Below, piece after piece: positions 6,864 through 17,145 of a stretch of 43,501 bases of DNA; the stretch's first letter is position 1, and each line of letters opens with the position of its first letter. The notes under the pieces are model-generated. The model was given only the letters and a program-made list of their open reading frames with translations, searched no databases and was not told the DNA's origin. This stretch comes from an uncultured Lachnospira sp. (GTDB taxonomy: Bacteria > Bacillota > Clostridia > Lachnospirales > Lachnospiraceae): assembly GCA_934358235.1 (NCBI GenBank), contig CAKRKK010000001.1, positions 1-43,501 on the forward strand. The letters are read 5' to 3'. The position numbers were made by a program, and so were the translations under genes.

Positions 6864-7919
6864 GTGGAAACTATTGTTGCAAATATAACAGGTAATGATA
6901 AGGAAGATAGCAGAATATATGACCAGGCGGGTGAAATATTAAGAGCAGGTGGTCTTGTGGCATTTCCGACAGAAACAGTATATGGCTTAGGAGCAGATGC
7001 ACTTGATGAGGAGGCCTCTGCCAAGATATATGCAGCTAAAGGAAGACCATCAGATAATCCGCTTATAGTTCATATAGCAGATATGGAGGCGGTATATAAG
7101 CTTGCGAGTGAGGTGCCGGATACAGCAGTCAGGCTGGCAGAACAGTTCTGGCCGGGACCACTCACTATGATATTGAAAAAATCAGACATAGTTCCGGATT
7201 CTATAACAGGAGGACTAGGTACGGTAGCAATAAGAATGCCAAGTCATAAAGTGGCAGCACAGCTTATAAAAAGGTCAGGGGTATATATAGCAGCACCTAG
7301 TGCTAATACATCAGGAAAACCAAGTCCTACACTTGCAAGCCACGTAATAAAGGATCTTTCTGGAAAGATAGATATGATCATAGCAGATGATACTGTTGAT
7401 ATAGGTGTTGAATCTACTATCATAGATTTGAGCGAGGACATTCCAACTATATTGCGTCCGGGTTATATAACCAGAGAGATGTTTGAGAGGGTTATAGGCA
7501 GGGTTATGATAGATCCGGCTATAACTGATGGAGTGAAGGCAGGAGTGGTTCCTAAAGCACCCGGAATGAAGTATAAGCATTATGCACCAGATGCAGACCT
7601 TAAGATAGTCGAAGGCGATATGGATAAGGTTGTGGATTATATAAATGACAATACAAAAAGGCTTATAGCAAAGGGTTATAAGGTTGCGGTAATGGCAACT
7701 GATGAGACCAGACATTATTATACAGATGGAATTGTCATATCTATGGGACATAAGAGCGATGAGCTTAGTGTTGCAAGACATTTGTATGCGATATTAAGAG
7801 AATTTGACAATGAGCAGGTTGATTATGTTTTTTCAGAGAGCTTTGAAACAGAAAATGTAGGACGTGCAGTTATGAACAGATTGATTAAAGCAGCAGGTCA
7901 TACTATAATACACGTATAG
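6864..7919 (+). CDS. tsaC: L-threonylcarbamoyladenylate synthase (TsaC/Sua5)
   Basis: A 351-residue two-domain Sua5-type enzyme. The N-terminal YrdC domain (about 1-205) has FPTETVYGLGADA, KGRPSDNPL, and PSANTSGKPSPT. The C-terminal Sua5 domain (about 225-351) is joined by a linker containing PGMKYKHYAPDA. It makes threonylcarbamoyl-AMP from Thr, bicarbonate and ATP for the t6A37 modification of ANN-decoding tRNAs. The start is GTG at 6864 with AGAGG about 10 nt upstream. It equals ywlC in B. subtilis, and the following genes repeat that locus order (ywlE, ywlF/rpiB, then atp). Confidence 0.93.
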   Translation: METIVANITGNDKEDSRIYDQAGEILRAGGLVAFPTETVYGLGADALDEEASAKIYAAKGRPSDNPLIVHIADMEAVYKLASEVPDTAVRLAEQFWPGPLTMILKKSDIVPDSITGGLGTVAIRMPSHKVAAQLIKRSGVYIAAPSANTSGKPSPTLASHVIKDLSGKIDMIIADDTVDIGVESTIIDLSEDIPTILRPGYITREMFERVIGRVMIDPAITDGVKAGVVPKAPGMKYKHYAPDADLKIVEGDMDKVVDYINDNTKRLIAKGYKVAVMATDETRHYYTDGIVISMGHKSDELSVARHLYAILREFDNEQVDYVFSESFETENVGRAVMNRLIKAAGHTIIHV

Positions 7920-7959
7920 ATAACAATATTGCAGCGCTAAACCGGGATGGTGATTCATT

Positions 7960-8418
7960 GTGAACAGATTTAATAAAGTAATATATGTATGTATGGGTAA
8001 TACTTGTAGAAGTCCGATGGCAGCTACGATTATGGCGAATCTTATGCCGGAGTTAAGGAGCGAGTCCAGGGGAATGGTGGTTTTGTTTCCAGAACCATAT
8101 AATCCTAAGGCAGTAGCGGTTGCTGCAAGGCACGGAATGATAATGCCGAGCAATGTTTCGGTACAGATAACTAATGATGATTTTAGTATAGATACACTTG
8201 TGCTTACTATGAATTCGTCTATGAAGCAGAAGATGTATGATACCTTTGACAGGGCAATAAATGTATTTACATTAGGAGAACTTGCTGGTGAAAGTGATGT
8301 GGAGGTGCCTGATCCATATGGCAAAGGGCTTGAAGAGTATAATAAATGTTTCGAACAGTTATATAGTCTTGTAGCAAGGGTTGTAGATGTAATAACATCG
8401 CCACGTACACAGGAATAA
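7960..8418 (+). CDS. Low-molecular-weight phosphatase, YwlE (protein-arginine phosphatase)-like
   Basis: A 152-residue LMW-PTP fold protein. The P-loop CMGNTCRS carries nucleophile C11 and R17, and the general acid lies in VPDPYG near the C-terminus. The Thr at position 15 of the loop corresponds to Thr11 of B. subtilis YwlE, the residue linked to phosphoarginine over phosphotyrosine preference. Position between tsaC and rpiB is the YwlE position. It starts at GTG 7960 after GGATGG. No McsB kinase gene is visible in the window, so arginine-phosphatase activity is inferred. Confidence 0.8.
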   Translation: MNRFNKVIYVCMGNTCRSPMAATIMANLMPELRSESRGMVVLFPEPYNPKAVAVAARHGMIMPSNVSVQITNDDFSIDTLVLTMNSSMKQKMYDTFDRAINVFTLGELAGESDVEVPDPYGKGLEEYNKCFEQLYSLVARVVDVITSPRTQE

Positions 8419-8440
8419 GAGTTAAGAAAAGGAGAAAATA

Positions 8441-8866
8441 ATGATAGCAATAGGATGTGACCACGGAGCAGTAGAACTTAAGAATCAGATGATAGAGCAT
8501 TTGAAAAAAAGAGGAATAGAGTGCAAGGATGTAGGAACTTACACAAGTGAGTCCTGTGATTACCCTGTATATGCACATAAGGTAGCAGATCTTATAACAA
8601 GCGGAGAGTGTGAGCTTGGTATTCTTATGTGTGGAACAGGAATAGGCATGAGCATGGCGGCTAATAAGGTTAAGGGAATCAGGGCAGCTCTTTGTGGTGA
8701 CTGCTTCAGCGCCCAGGCAACCAGAGAGCATAATAATGCTAATGTACTTTGCCTTGGTGCAAGGGTAATAGGACCTGAGCTGGCTTTTAGAATCGCAGAT
8801 ACATTTTTAGATGCCAGCTTCAGCAACGATGAGAGACATATCAGAAGAATTTCTATGTTTGAATAA
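8441..8866 (+). CDS. rpiB: Ribose-5-phosphate isomerase B
   Basis: A 141-residue RpiB/LacAB family enzyme that interconverts ribose-5-phosphate and ribulose-5-phosphate in the pentose-phosphate pathway. Visible motifs are the N-terminal GCDHGA (substrate phosphate site), CDYPVYA and the MCGTGIGMSMAANK loop with the catalytic Cys, then REHNNANVLCLGARV with the His/Asn pair. Length is typical. AAAGGAG sits 7 nt before the ATG. It lies 22 nt after the phosphatase gene and is cotranscribed with it; this pair is ywlE-ywlF in Bacillus. Confidence 0.95.
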   Translation: MIAIGCDHGAVELKNQMIEHLKKRGIECKDVGTYTSESCDYPVYAHKVADLITSGECELGILMCGTGIGMSMAANKVKGIRAALCGDCFSAQATREHNNANVLCLGARVIGPELAFRIADTFLDASFSNDERHIRRISMFE

Positions 8867-8914
8867 GAAGGACTGTAAACACAGTATATTATAATGTGCA
8901 GGAATGGAGAGAAT

Positions 8915-9400
8915 ATGAGCGATAAGAGAAAGGATTATATATCCTGGGATGAATATTTTATGGGTGTTGCCAAGTTATCAGCGCTTCGTTCAAAGGATCC
9001 TAATACACAGGTGGGAGCCTGTATTGTAAGCAATGATAATAAAATATTATCAATGGGTTATAATGGACTTCCAAGAGGCTGCTCGGATGATGAATTTCCG
9101 TGGTGCCGCGAAGGAGATCCACTTGATAATAAGTACTTTTATACAACGCATAGTGAACTTAATGCGATACTTAATTATCGTGGTGGAACACTTGATGGTG
9201 CAAAGATGTATGTGACGCTGTTTCCCTGCAATGAGTGTGCTAAGGCAATTATTCAGGCTGGTATTAAAACGATTGTATATGATAGTGATAAGTATGCAGA
9301 CACAGCATCAGTTATTGCTTCTAAAAGAATGCTCAATGCTGCAGGCGTAAGATATTATAAGTATGAAACAACAAAAAGAGAAATTACTATAGAATTATAA
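8915..9400 (+). CDS. comEB: Deoxycytidylate (dCMP) deaminase, ComEB-like
   Basis: A 161-residue zinc deaminase converting dCMP to dUMP for dTMP synthesis. The zinc site is present: HSELNAI (His and catalytic Glu) and PCNECAK (two Cys). Further Cys/His residues in GCSDDEFPWC match the extra site seen in dCMP deaminases. ATG 8915 has GGAG 6 nt upstream; the in-frame ATG at 8894 has none. In clostridia this gene commonly follows rpiB/upp just ahead of the atp operon. Confidence 0.9.
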   Translation: MSDKRKDYISWDEYFMGVAKLSALRSKDPNTQVGACIVSNDNKILSMGYNGLPRGCSDDEFPWCREGDPLDNKYFYTTHSELNAILNYRGGTLDGAKMYVTLFPCNECAKAIIQAGIKTIVYDSDKYADTASVIASKRMLNAAGVRYYKYETTKREITIEL

Positions 9401-9403
9401 TTA

Positions 9404-9442
9404 TAATACAGGCTGTGAGCGTCAGGCTTCCAGCCTGTATTA
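9404..9442. terminator. Hairpin terminator between comEB and the DUF402 gene
   Basis: A perfect 12-bp stem, TAATACAGGCTG (9404-9415) with CAGCCTGTATTA (9431-9442), and a 15-nt loop. The following run is AT-rich but not a clean T tract. It lies between convergent genes, so a bidirectional role is likely. Confidence 0.6.
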
Positions 9443-9472
9443 ATATATTACTGATTATATTGTGCTAATCAT

Positions 9473-9946
9473 CTAAGCTTCATAGCTTTCAAGAATTTCT
9501 ATATATTCCTTAAAGGTTCCGTTGTATATGGTGCTTAACAGATTGTTAAGCTTATGTAGTGCTTCTGCAAGCATATTGTCAGATATAAGTCCTGTTTTGC
9601 AGGCATCAGCAAGCTCGTCAAGATCAACCACGCGTACAAAACCTGAATTCTCGATAATGACATCAGCCAGAAGGTCTGTGAACACGTATGTATCAGTTGC
9701 TTTATCATAAGAGGTATCGATTATGTCACAATAAATGTAGGCAAGGGAGTTATCCTCTTTATAGAACTTGCTTATCTTAAAACCTTCATTAAGCACATAA
9801 TATGAAATACCATGTGAGAATTCAGCCTTAGGACGGAGGGTTTTCCAGCTTGTTATTATTTTGCTGTTGTCAATATGAATAATATTATCACCTTTAAGGT
9901 TAATACATTCGCTGGGTATAAGACGTTTACGGAATAAAGTTGTCAT
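9473..9946 (-). CDS. DUF402 domain protein
   Basis: A 157-residue DUF402 (FomD/Ntdp-like) protein. Characteristic stretches are YYVLNEGFKISKFY, AYIYCDIIDTSYD and TYVFTDLLADVII, with a conserved Asp set for a divalent metal. Characterised relatives hydrolyse phosphoanhydride bonds of nucleotides. The substrate here is not known. The start at 9946 lies 7 nt from GGAGG; the ATG at 9952 touches it. It is a single gene between the comEB group and the atp operon, on the opposite strand to both. The family is certain and the function is not. Confidence 0.8.
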   Translation of the reverse strand: MTTLFRKRLIPSECINLKGDNIIHIDNSKIITSWKTLRPKAEFSHGISYYVLNEGFKISKFYKEDNSLAYIYCDIIDTSYDKATDTYVFTDLLADVIIENSGFVRVVDLDELADACKTGLISDNMLAEALHKLNNLLSTIYNGTFKEYIEILESYEA

Positions 9947-9971
9947 ACGCATTCCTCCTGGTTGTAAAGTT

Positions 9972-9995
9972 GTTGTACATAGTGTTAGTTGTACA
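9972..9995. repeat. Paired GTTGTACA repeats upstream of the DUF402 gene
   Basis: GTTGTACA occurs at 9972-9979 and 9988-9995, a 16-bp period, just upstream of the DUF402 ribosome site. They could be binding sites for a regulator. The remaining 9996-10151 stretch is AT-rich with no other structure I can name. Confidence 0.35.
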
Positions 9996-10151
9996 CCATA
10001 TTTTAATTATGAAAATTATAACAAGCATATATGTAAATTTCAATAAATAATGCTAAAGGATTATAGATTATTAGCATGCCTGATTGTGAAAAATTAGTCA
10101 ATGTGTACATAATTATAATAAATTATGTAAATAATTGGGAGAGAAAATATA

Positions 10152-10180
10152 TAGACAACATTTGTTTAAAAGGTTATAAT
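10152..10180 (+). promoter_or_regulatory. Sigma-A-type promoter of the atp operon
   Basis: TAGACA (10152-10157), a 17-nt spacer and a perfect TATAAT (10175-10180), about 58 bp before the first gene of the ATP synthase operon. Confidence 0.75.
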
Positions 10181-10237
10181 CGGTATGGTGTTTTAATGTG
10201 AGTGAGTTATATAAAAGTATGGGAATGAGGAATCGGA

Positions 10238-10510
10238 TTGAAGAATATAGTATTGATATCCCAGCTTAGTATATGTGTTATGGTTCCGACATTTGTATGT
10301 CTGGCACTCGGACTGTGGCTGGATAAAAGGTTAGGAACCTGTTTTACAATACCCCTGCTTATAATTGGAATAGCGGCAGGCTGCAGGAATGCGTATGTGC
10401 TGGCTATGAATTCCATAAAGCAGGAGGAGATTAAGAAAAAGAATACTATGGAAAAAGAGATAAAGCAGAAGGTGGAAAAGTACAATAACACCCATAAGGA
10501 TAATGACTAA
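10238..10510 (+). CDS. atpZ: AtpZ-type F0F1-ATPase accessory protein
   Basis: A 90-residue protein with two membrane helices (about 5-28 and 33-53) and a charged C-terminal helix, matching the AtpZ family (F0F1-ATPase subunit, putative). AtpZ and AtpI together have been linked to c-ring assembly or ion (Mg2+/Ca2+) transport. The start is TTG at 10238 with GAGG 7 nt upstream. It is first in the atp operon and its end nearly touches the next gene. Confidence 0.75.
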   Translation: MKNIVLISQLSICVMVPTFVCLALGLWLDKRLGTCFTIPLLIIGIAAGCRNAYVLAMNSIKQEEIKKKNTMEKEIKQKVEKYNNTHKDND

Positions 10511-10526
10511 AGGAGTGGTATGGCGG

Positions 10527-10928
10527 ATGCTTGAAAGAATCAAAGAGATTAATCCTTCTATCCCAGGGATGCTTATAGTACAGTTATTGTATCTTATTCT
10601 GGGAGAAAGCTTGATAATAGGTATAGCAGCTACGCCATTAAAGTATGCGGTTGGCTTTGCAGCCGGTGTTGCTTATGCTGTATTTAGTACGTTTCATATG
10701 GGATTCCGTATAAGAAAGGTCGTATATGGTGGAGCTGATACAAGAGCTACATTTGTTATTGGATATGTTATCAGATTTCTGGTAATGCTTGTATTGTTCG
10801 CAGTATTGTATTTTCTGGATACAGGAGATTTATTATGTGCAATACTGGGAATGTTTTCTATGAAGGTAGCGGCGTATTTGCAGCCGTTCACTGATAAATT
10901 AATAACTAAAACTAAAAAAGGAAGGTGA
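10527..10928 (+). CDS. atpI: ATP synthase subunit I (AtpI)
   Basis: A 133-residue protein with four predicted membrane helices, in the ATP synthase I family. AtpI helps assemble the c-ring. I chose ATG 10527, preceded by AAAGGAG 11 nt away. ATG 10503 overlaps the atpZ stop but has only a 2-nt gap to its purine run, and GTG 10515 touches the ribosome site. It lies between atpZ and atpB, the standard position. Confidence 0.78.
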   Translation: MLERIKEINPSIPGMLIVQLLYLILGESLIIGIAATPLKYAVGFAAGVAYAVFSTFHMGFRIRKVVYGGADTRATFVIGYVIRFLVMLVLFAVLYFLDTGDLLCAILGMFSMKVAAYLQPFTDKLITKTKKGR

Positions 10929-10932
10929 GAAG

Positions 10933-11661
10933 GTGGGAAGCTCTTATGTTAACACAATGGTGGCGTGTGATTCGAGTTTTATGATTAAAAGCCTTAAGGA
11001 ATTCCATATTCCAGGCGTTGATTATACGTTCAGTATTAACACAACACACGTTGCTATGTTGCTGGTTTCAGTCTTCATACTTATTATGGCAGTTGTTGCC
11101 AGAGTGAAGATTAATAAGGCTAAGCCTGATGACACACCGGGGATGTTCCAGAATGCTGTTGAGATTATTGTGGAGATGCTTGGAACTATGGTTGATGGTA
11201 TTATGGGAAAGAATGCAAACAGATTCGTCAACTATATTTCAACATTATTCTTATTTATTATAATTTCTAATATATCTGGTCTTTTCGGACTCAGGCCGCC
11301 AACAGCGGATTATGGTGTTACGTTATGCCTTGGTCTGATTACATTTATACTTGTTCAGTTCAATGGTATAAAGAAGAATAAGGTGGGACATTTTACTGCA
11401 TTATTCCAACCAATATGGTTTCTATTCCCAATTAACCTCATAGGTGAATTTGCGGTTCCATTGTCTCTTTCTTTGCGTCTGTTTGGTAATGTTATGTCAG
11501 GAACAGTTCTTATGGGACTTATCTATGATTTGTTGAAGCCCTTTACTGTTGCTTATCCAGCATTGCTGCATGCATACTTTGATTTATTCTCAGGATGTAT
11601 CCAGGCGTATGTATTCTGTATGCTGACTATGGTTTATGTTAATGATAAGATAGCAGATTAG
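10933..11661 (+). CDS. atpB: ATP synthase F0 subunit a
   Basis: A 242-residue membrane protein with about five to six helices, forming the ion half-channels against the c-ring. The essential Arg lies in SLRLFGNVMSG and the C-terminal helix contains HAYFDLFSGCIQAYVF. It starts at GTG 10933 after AGAAGG, 4 nt from the end of atpI. Partner of the c and b subunits encoded next. The c subunit suggests Na+ as coupling ion. Confidence 0.95.
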   Translation: MGSSYVNTMVACDSSFMIKSLKEFHIPGVDYTFSINTTHVAMLLVSVFILIMAVVARVKINKAKPDDTPGMFQNAVEIIVEMLGTMVDGIMGKNANRFVNYISTLFLFIIISNISGLFGLRPPTADYGVTLCLGLITFILVQFNGIKKNKVGHFTALFQPIWFLFPINLIGEFAVPLSLSLRLFGNVMSGTVLMGLIYDLLKPFTVAYPALLHAYFDLFSGCIQAYVFCMLTMVYVNDKIAD

Positions 11662-11787
11662 GCAGGAAATGCCCATACAGACCAGAAATGCCATATGCTA
11701 TGTGCATAAAGGCATATGTGTTATTACACATTAACAAGGCGCTTATTATAAGCTGGCGCTAAATTTTTATTAACGGAGGATTTTAAG
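11662..11787 (+). other. Intercistronic hairpin region before atpE
   Basis: A 126-nt gap, unusually long for this operon. It holds CATATGC (11692-11698) paired with GCATATG (11712-11718), and GCTTAT (11741-11746) with ATAAGC (11748-11753), followed by a T-rich stretch and a strong ACGGAGG site. Such elements often raise translation or stability of the c-subunit message, which is needed in about ten copies. A partial attenuator is the alternative. Confidence 0.4.
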
Positions 11788-12045
11788 ATGAATATTAGTG
11801 GACAGGAATTTATTCAGGCTATGTCAGCCATTGGTGCAGGTATTGCGATGATCGCAGGTGTTGGTCCTGGTGTTGGACAGGGTATTGCAGCAGGTCACGG
11901 TGCAGCAGCAGTTGGACGTAATCCAGGTGCTAAGTCAGATATCACTTCAACTATGTTACTTGGACAGGCCGTTGCTGAAACAACAGGTCTTTATGGTTTC
12001 GCCGTAGCTATTATCTTAATGTTTGTTCAGCCATTCAAGGGTTAA
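11788..12045 (+). CDS. atpE: ATP synthase F0 subunit c (Na+-type signature)
   Basis: An 85-residue hairpin of two helices that assembles into the rotor ring. The ion-carrying carboxylate is E64 in VAETTG. All side chains known from the Na+-binding Ilyobacter tartaricus c-ring have counterparts: Q31 in GPGVGQG, E64, T65, T66 and Y69, with V62 as the backbone position. H+-only rings lack the Gln and the Ser/Thr after Glu. Translocation of Na+ is therefore predicted. ACGGAGG precedes the ATG by 9 nt. Confidence 0.96.
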   Translation: MNISGQEFIQAMSAIGAGIAMIAGVGPGVGQGIAAGHGAAAVGRNPGAKSDITSTMLLGQAVAETTGLYGFAVAIILMFVQPFKG

Positions 12046-12110
12046 TAAGAACAGAATATTATATTCATAAGGGTGAAAGCCCGTTAAGATAATGGAAAGG
12101 AGGCCAACAA

Positions 12111-12662
12111 TTGAATTTCGGAAGTACATTTGTGGCTCTTGAAACATCAGGAAGATTATTTGGACTTGATTATCAGCTCTTATTTGATGCAGCGATAACA
12201 GCCATTAACGTATTCATATTATTCCTGCTTTTGTCAGTTATTCTTTTCAATCCTGTTCGTAACATGTTAAAGAAAAGACAGGATAAGATAACAAGTGACA
12301 GAGAAACTGCCGAGAAGAACAGGGCAGATGCACTTGCCATGAAAGCAGAATATGAAGAAAAGTTAAAGGCTGCGAATAAAGAAGCAGAGCTTATATTAAG
12401 CGATGCAAGAAAAACAGCTATGCATAATGAGCAGAAGATCGTAGATGAAGCTAAAGAGGAAGCTGCCAGAATTATTGAAAGAGCAGGTAAGGAAGCAGAA
12501 CTTGAAAAGCAGAAGGTGGCAGATGAAGTTAAGCAGCAGATCGTTACTGTATCAGCAATGATAGCTTCTAAGCTTATTTCTAAATCTATTGATGAGAGCG
12601 AAAGTAATGCAATAATTGAACAGACTTTGAATGAAATGGGTGAGAACACATGGCGAAATTAG
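12111..12662 (+). CDS. atpF: ATP synthase F0 subunit b
   Basis: A 183-residue stator subunit with one membrane helix (about residues 25-47) and a long charged coiled coil rich in Ala, Glu and Lys (about 55-160). The start is TTG at 12111, 7 nt after AAAGGAGG. It overlaps atpH by 13 nt, pointing to translational coupling. It connects subunit a to delta/alpha. Confidence 0.93.
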   Translation: MNFGSTFVALETSGRLFGLDYQLLFDAAITAINVFILFLLLSVILFNPVRNMLKKRQDKITSDRETAEKNRADALAMKAEYEEKLKAANKEAELILSDARKTAMHNEQKIVDEAKEEAARIIERAGKEAELEKQKVADEVKQQIVTVSAMIASKLISKSIDESESNAIIEQTLNEMGENTWRN

Positions 12663-13198
12663 TAGAAAAAACTTACGGTGAAGCTTTATTTGAGCTTGCC
12701 ATCCAGGAATCTAAGATCGACGAACTATGTGAAGAAGCACAGGTTGTGATAGATGTGTTCAAAGATAACGAAGAGCTTGTAAAGATATTAAGATCACCTA
12801 AGGTAGAAAAAGGTGATAAGGAGGAGCTTATTAAAAGTGTATTTGATAAGTTCGTATCAAAGGATATCACAGGATTACTGGTCGTTATGGTGTCTAAGGA
12901 CAGGCAGGACAAGATAGTAAGTACGCTCCAGTACTTTATAAAGAGAGTATATGAGTACAAGAAGATAGGGGTTGCTTTCGTTACCACAGCCAGACCTCTC
13001 ACAGATGATCAGAAGCTGTCGGTTGTAAGCAGACTGCAAGCAACAACTGATTATGTGGAGTTCAAGATGAATTATGCCATAGATGAATCGCTTATAGCGG
13101 GCATGGTTATAAGAATCGGAGACAGAGTCATAGACAGCAGCATAAAACATAAAATCGAGGAGCTTGCCAGGGATTTAAAGAATATCCAGTTGGCATAG
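12650..13198 (+). CDS. atpH: ATP synthase F1 subunit delta
   Basis: A 182-residue protein of the OSCP/delta family: an N-terminal helical domain (KLVEKTYGEALFELA) and a C-terminal part with the family-typical GMVIRIGDRVIDSSIKHKIEEL. It links the b stalk to the alpha3beta3 head. It overlaps the end of atpF. Confidence 0.93.
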   Translation: MAKLVEKTYGEALFELAIQESKIDELCEEAQVVIDVFKDNEELVKILRSPKVEKGDKEELIKSVFDKFVSKDITGLLVVMVSKDRQDKIVSTLQYFIKRVYEYKKIGVAFVTTARPLTDDQKLSVVSRLQATTDYVEFKMNYAIDESLIAGMVIRIGDRVIDSSIKHKIEELARDLKNIQLA

Positions 13199-13234
13199 AG
13201 CTTGAATCTAATAGAAAGTAGGTGCATAAAGCTA

Positions 13235-14743
13235 ATGAATTTAAGACCGGAAGAAATCAGTTCAGTTATTAAAGAACAGATTAAAAGATATTCTGCCGAA
13301 CTAGAAGTATCAGAAGTTGGTACAGTAATTCAGGTAGCAGATGGTATCGCTAGAATCCATGGACTTGAAAAGGCCATGCAGGGAGAACTTCTTGAATTCC
13401 CTGGTGAAGTATATGGTATGGTGCTTAACCTTGAAGAGGACAACGTAGGTGCCGTTCTTCTTGGTGATTCAAGAAATATAAGTGAAGGTGATACTGTTAA
13501 AACAACTGGACGAGTAGTTGAGGTTCCAGTTGGTGATGCATTAACAGGAAGAGTTGTTAATGCACTTGGACAGCCTATAGATGGCAAAGGTCCTATTAAC
13601 ACAGACAAGACAAGAAAGATAGAAAGAGTTGCCTCAGGCGTTATCACAAGAAAGTCAGTAAGTGTTCCACTTCAGACTGGTATTAAGGCTATTGATGCCA
13701 TGGTGCCTATCGGAAGAGGACAAAGAGAGCTTATCATTGGTGACCGTCAGACAGGTAAGACAGCTATTGCCATAGATACGATTATTAACCAGAAAGGTCA
13801 GGGTGTACATTGTATATATGTTGCTATTGGCCAGAAGGCATCAACAGTTGCAAGTATCGTAAAGACACTTGAAGAATATGGTGCTATGAGTTATACAACA
13901 GTTGTAGCTTCAACAGCAAGTGAGCTTGCACCACTCCAGTATATCGCACCTTATTCAGGCTGCGCTATCGGTGAAGAGTGGATGGAAAATGGTGAGGATG
14001 TTCTTGTTGTATATGATGATTTAAGTAAGCATGCAGCAGCATATAGAACTCTTTCACTTCTGTTAAAGAGAGCACCAGGACGTGAGGCTTATCCAGGAGA
14101 TGTATTCTATCTGCACTCAAGACTTCTTGAGAGAGCAGCACGTATGTCAGATGAGTATGGTGGAGGTTCACTTACAGCCCTTCCTATTATCGAGACACAG
14201 GCAGGTGACGTTTCAGCATATATTCCTACTAACGTAATATCTATTACAGATGGTCAGATATATCTTGAAACAGAGATGTTTAACTCAGGCTTCAGACCAG
14301 CTATTAATGCAGGTCTTTCAGTATCACGAGTTGGTGGTTCAGCACAGATTAAGGCTATTAAGAAGATTGCAGCACCTATCCGTACAGAGCTTGCACAGTA
14401 CAGAGAGCTTGCTTCCTTCTCACAGTTTGGTTCTGAGCTTGATGCTGATACTAAGGAAAAGCTTGCACAGGGCGAACGTATCATGGAAATGTTAAAGCAG
14501 CCACAGTATAAGCCAATGCCTGTTGAATATCAGGTTATTATTATATATGCAGTAACTAAGAAGTATGTTATAGATGTACCTGTAGATAAGATACTTGACT
14601 TTGAACAGGGCTTATTTGAATTCATAAGTACAAAGTATCCTCAGATTCCAGAATCAATCAAGGAAACTAAGGAACTTACTGAAGAGAATGAAAAGCTGCT
14701 TGTAAGTGCGATTGAAGAGTTTAAGAAAACATTTAAGTTCTAA
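13235..14743 (+). CDS. atpA: ATP synthase F1 subunit alpha
   Basis: A 502-residue non-catalytic nucleotide-binding subunit. The Walker A is GDRQTGKT with K175, and [14 protein letters not shown] supplies the Walker B Asp. The conserved signature [17 protein letters not shown] is complete. The ATG at 13235 gives the family N-terminus [16 protein letters not shown]; an in-frame TTG at 13202 would add 11 unlike residues. Confidence 0.96.
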   Translation: MNLRPEEISSVIKEQIKRYSAELEVSEVGTVIQVADGIARIHGLEKAMQGELLEFPGEVYGMVLNLEEDNVGAVLLGDSRNISEGDTVKTTGRVVEVPVGDALTGRVVNALGQPIDGKGPINTDKTRKIERVASGVITRKSVSVPLQTGIKAIDAMVPIGRGQRELIIGDRQTGKTAIAIDTIINQKGQGVHCIYVAIGQKASTVASIVKTLEEYGAMSYTTVVASTASELAPLQYIAPYSGCAIGEEWMENGEDVLVVYDDLSKHAAAYRTLSLLLKRAPGREAYPGDVFYLHSRLLERAARMSDEYGGGSLTALPIIETQAGDVSAYIPTNVISITDGQIYLETEMFNSGFRPAINAGLSVSRVGGSAQIKAIKKIAAPIRTELAQYRELASFSQFGSELDADTKEKLAQGERIMEMLKQPQYKPMPVEYQVIIIYAVTKKYVIDVPVDKILDFEQGLFEFISTKYPQIPESIKETKELTEENEKLLVSAIEEFKKTFKF

Positions 14744-14766
14744 ATGTGGGAATGGAGGTAAATTCT

Positions 14767-15627
14767 ATGGCCTCAATGAAAGATATAAAAAGGCGTAGAG
14801 ACAGTATTCAGAGTACTGGTCAGATTACTAAGGCTATGAAGCTTGTTTCCACTGTTAAACTTCAGAAAGCAAAGGGAAAGGCCGAGAGCACAAAGCCTTA
14901 TTCGGATCTGATGTACGAAACGATATGTAATATGCTTGCAAGGTCAGGTAATATTAATCATAAGTATCTTCAGGCTGGTGAGTCCTCTAAGAAAGCTATT
15001 ATAACTATAACAGCTAACCGTGGTCTTGCCGGAGGATATAATACCAATATAACCAAGCTTATAACAGAAAGTGGAATTCCTAAGGAAGATATAGACATAG
15101 TTGCTATTGGTACTAAGGGAAGAGATTATCTTGCAAGAAGAGGATATAATATATCTGTAGATGCTTCAGAGGTTATTAATGCACCTCTATATACAGATGC
15201 AAGAGAAATATGTGATAAGCTTCTTGAAAGCTTTGCGGCTGGTGAAATAGGTGAGATATATCTTGCGTATACATCCTTCAAGAATACAGTTGTTCATGAA
15301 CCTAAGCTTATTAAGCTGCTTCCAGTATCAGTTGATATTGATGAAGTACAGGATAAGAATGAAGATACAACTCCAATGAATTATGAACCAGCGGAGGATG
15401 AAGCCCTGAATCTTATCATACCTAAGTATGTGTGCAGTCTTATATATGGTGCGCTTATAGAAGCAGTAGCCAGTGAGAATGGTGCACGTATGCAGGCTAT
15501 GGATAATGCTACAAGCAACGCAGATGAGATGATTTCTGATCTTTCTCTTAAGTATAACAGAGCCCGTCAGGCTTCTATTACACAGGAGCTTACAGAGATT
15601 ATCGCAGGTGCGAATGCTATTGGATAA
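14767..15627 (+). CDS. atpG: ATP synthase F1 subunit gamma
   Basis: A 286-residue central-stalk subunit. The N-terminal helix MASMKDIKRRRDSIQST and the C-terminal helix with NATSNADEMISDLSLKYNRARQA form the rotor coiled coil. ITANRGLAGGYN is the typical middle motif. GGAGG lies 8 nt before ATG 14767; the ATG at 14746 is not favoured. Confidence 0.95.
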   Translation: MASMKDIKRRRDSIQSTGQITKAMKLVSTVKLQKAKGKAESTKPYSDLMYETICNMLARSGNINHKYLQAGESSKKAIITITANRGLAGGYNTNITKLITESGIPKEDIDIVAIGTKGRDYLARRGYNISVDASEVINAPLYTDAREICDKLLESFAAGEIGEIYLAYTSFKNTVVHEPKLIKLLPVSVDIDEVQDKNEDTTPMNYEPAEDEALNLIIPKYVCSLIYGALIEAVASENGARMQAMDNATSNADEMISDLSLKYNRARQASITQELTEIIAGANAIG

Positions 15628-15700
15628 GTTATATTTATCCAGTTGCAATATCATTAATCGTCACGTACGGATGTATAATACGATGAAATAATAATAATAG

Positions 15701-17104
<1,404 letters not shown>

Positions 17105-17145
17105 ATAATGATGTAAACTAAGATATCTTGATAAGGAGAATTGAT

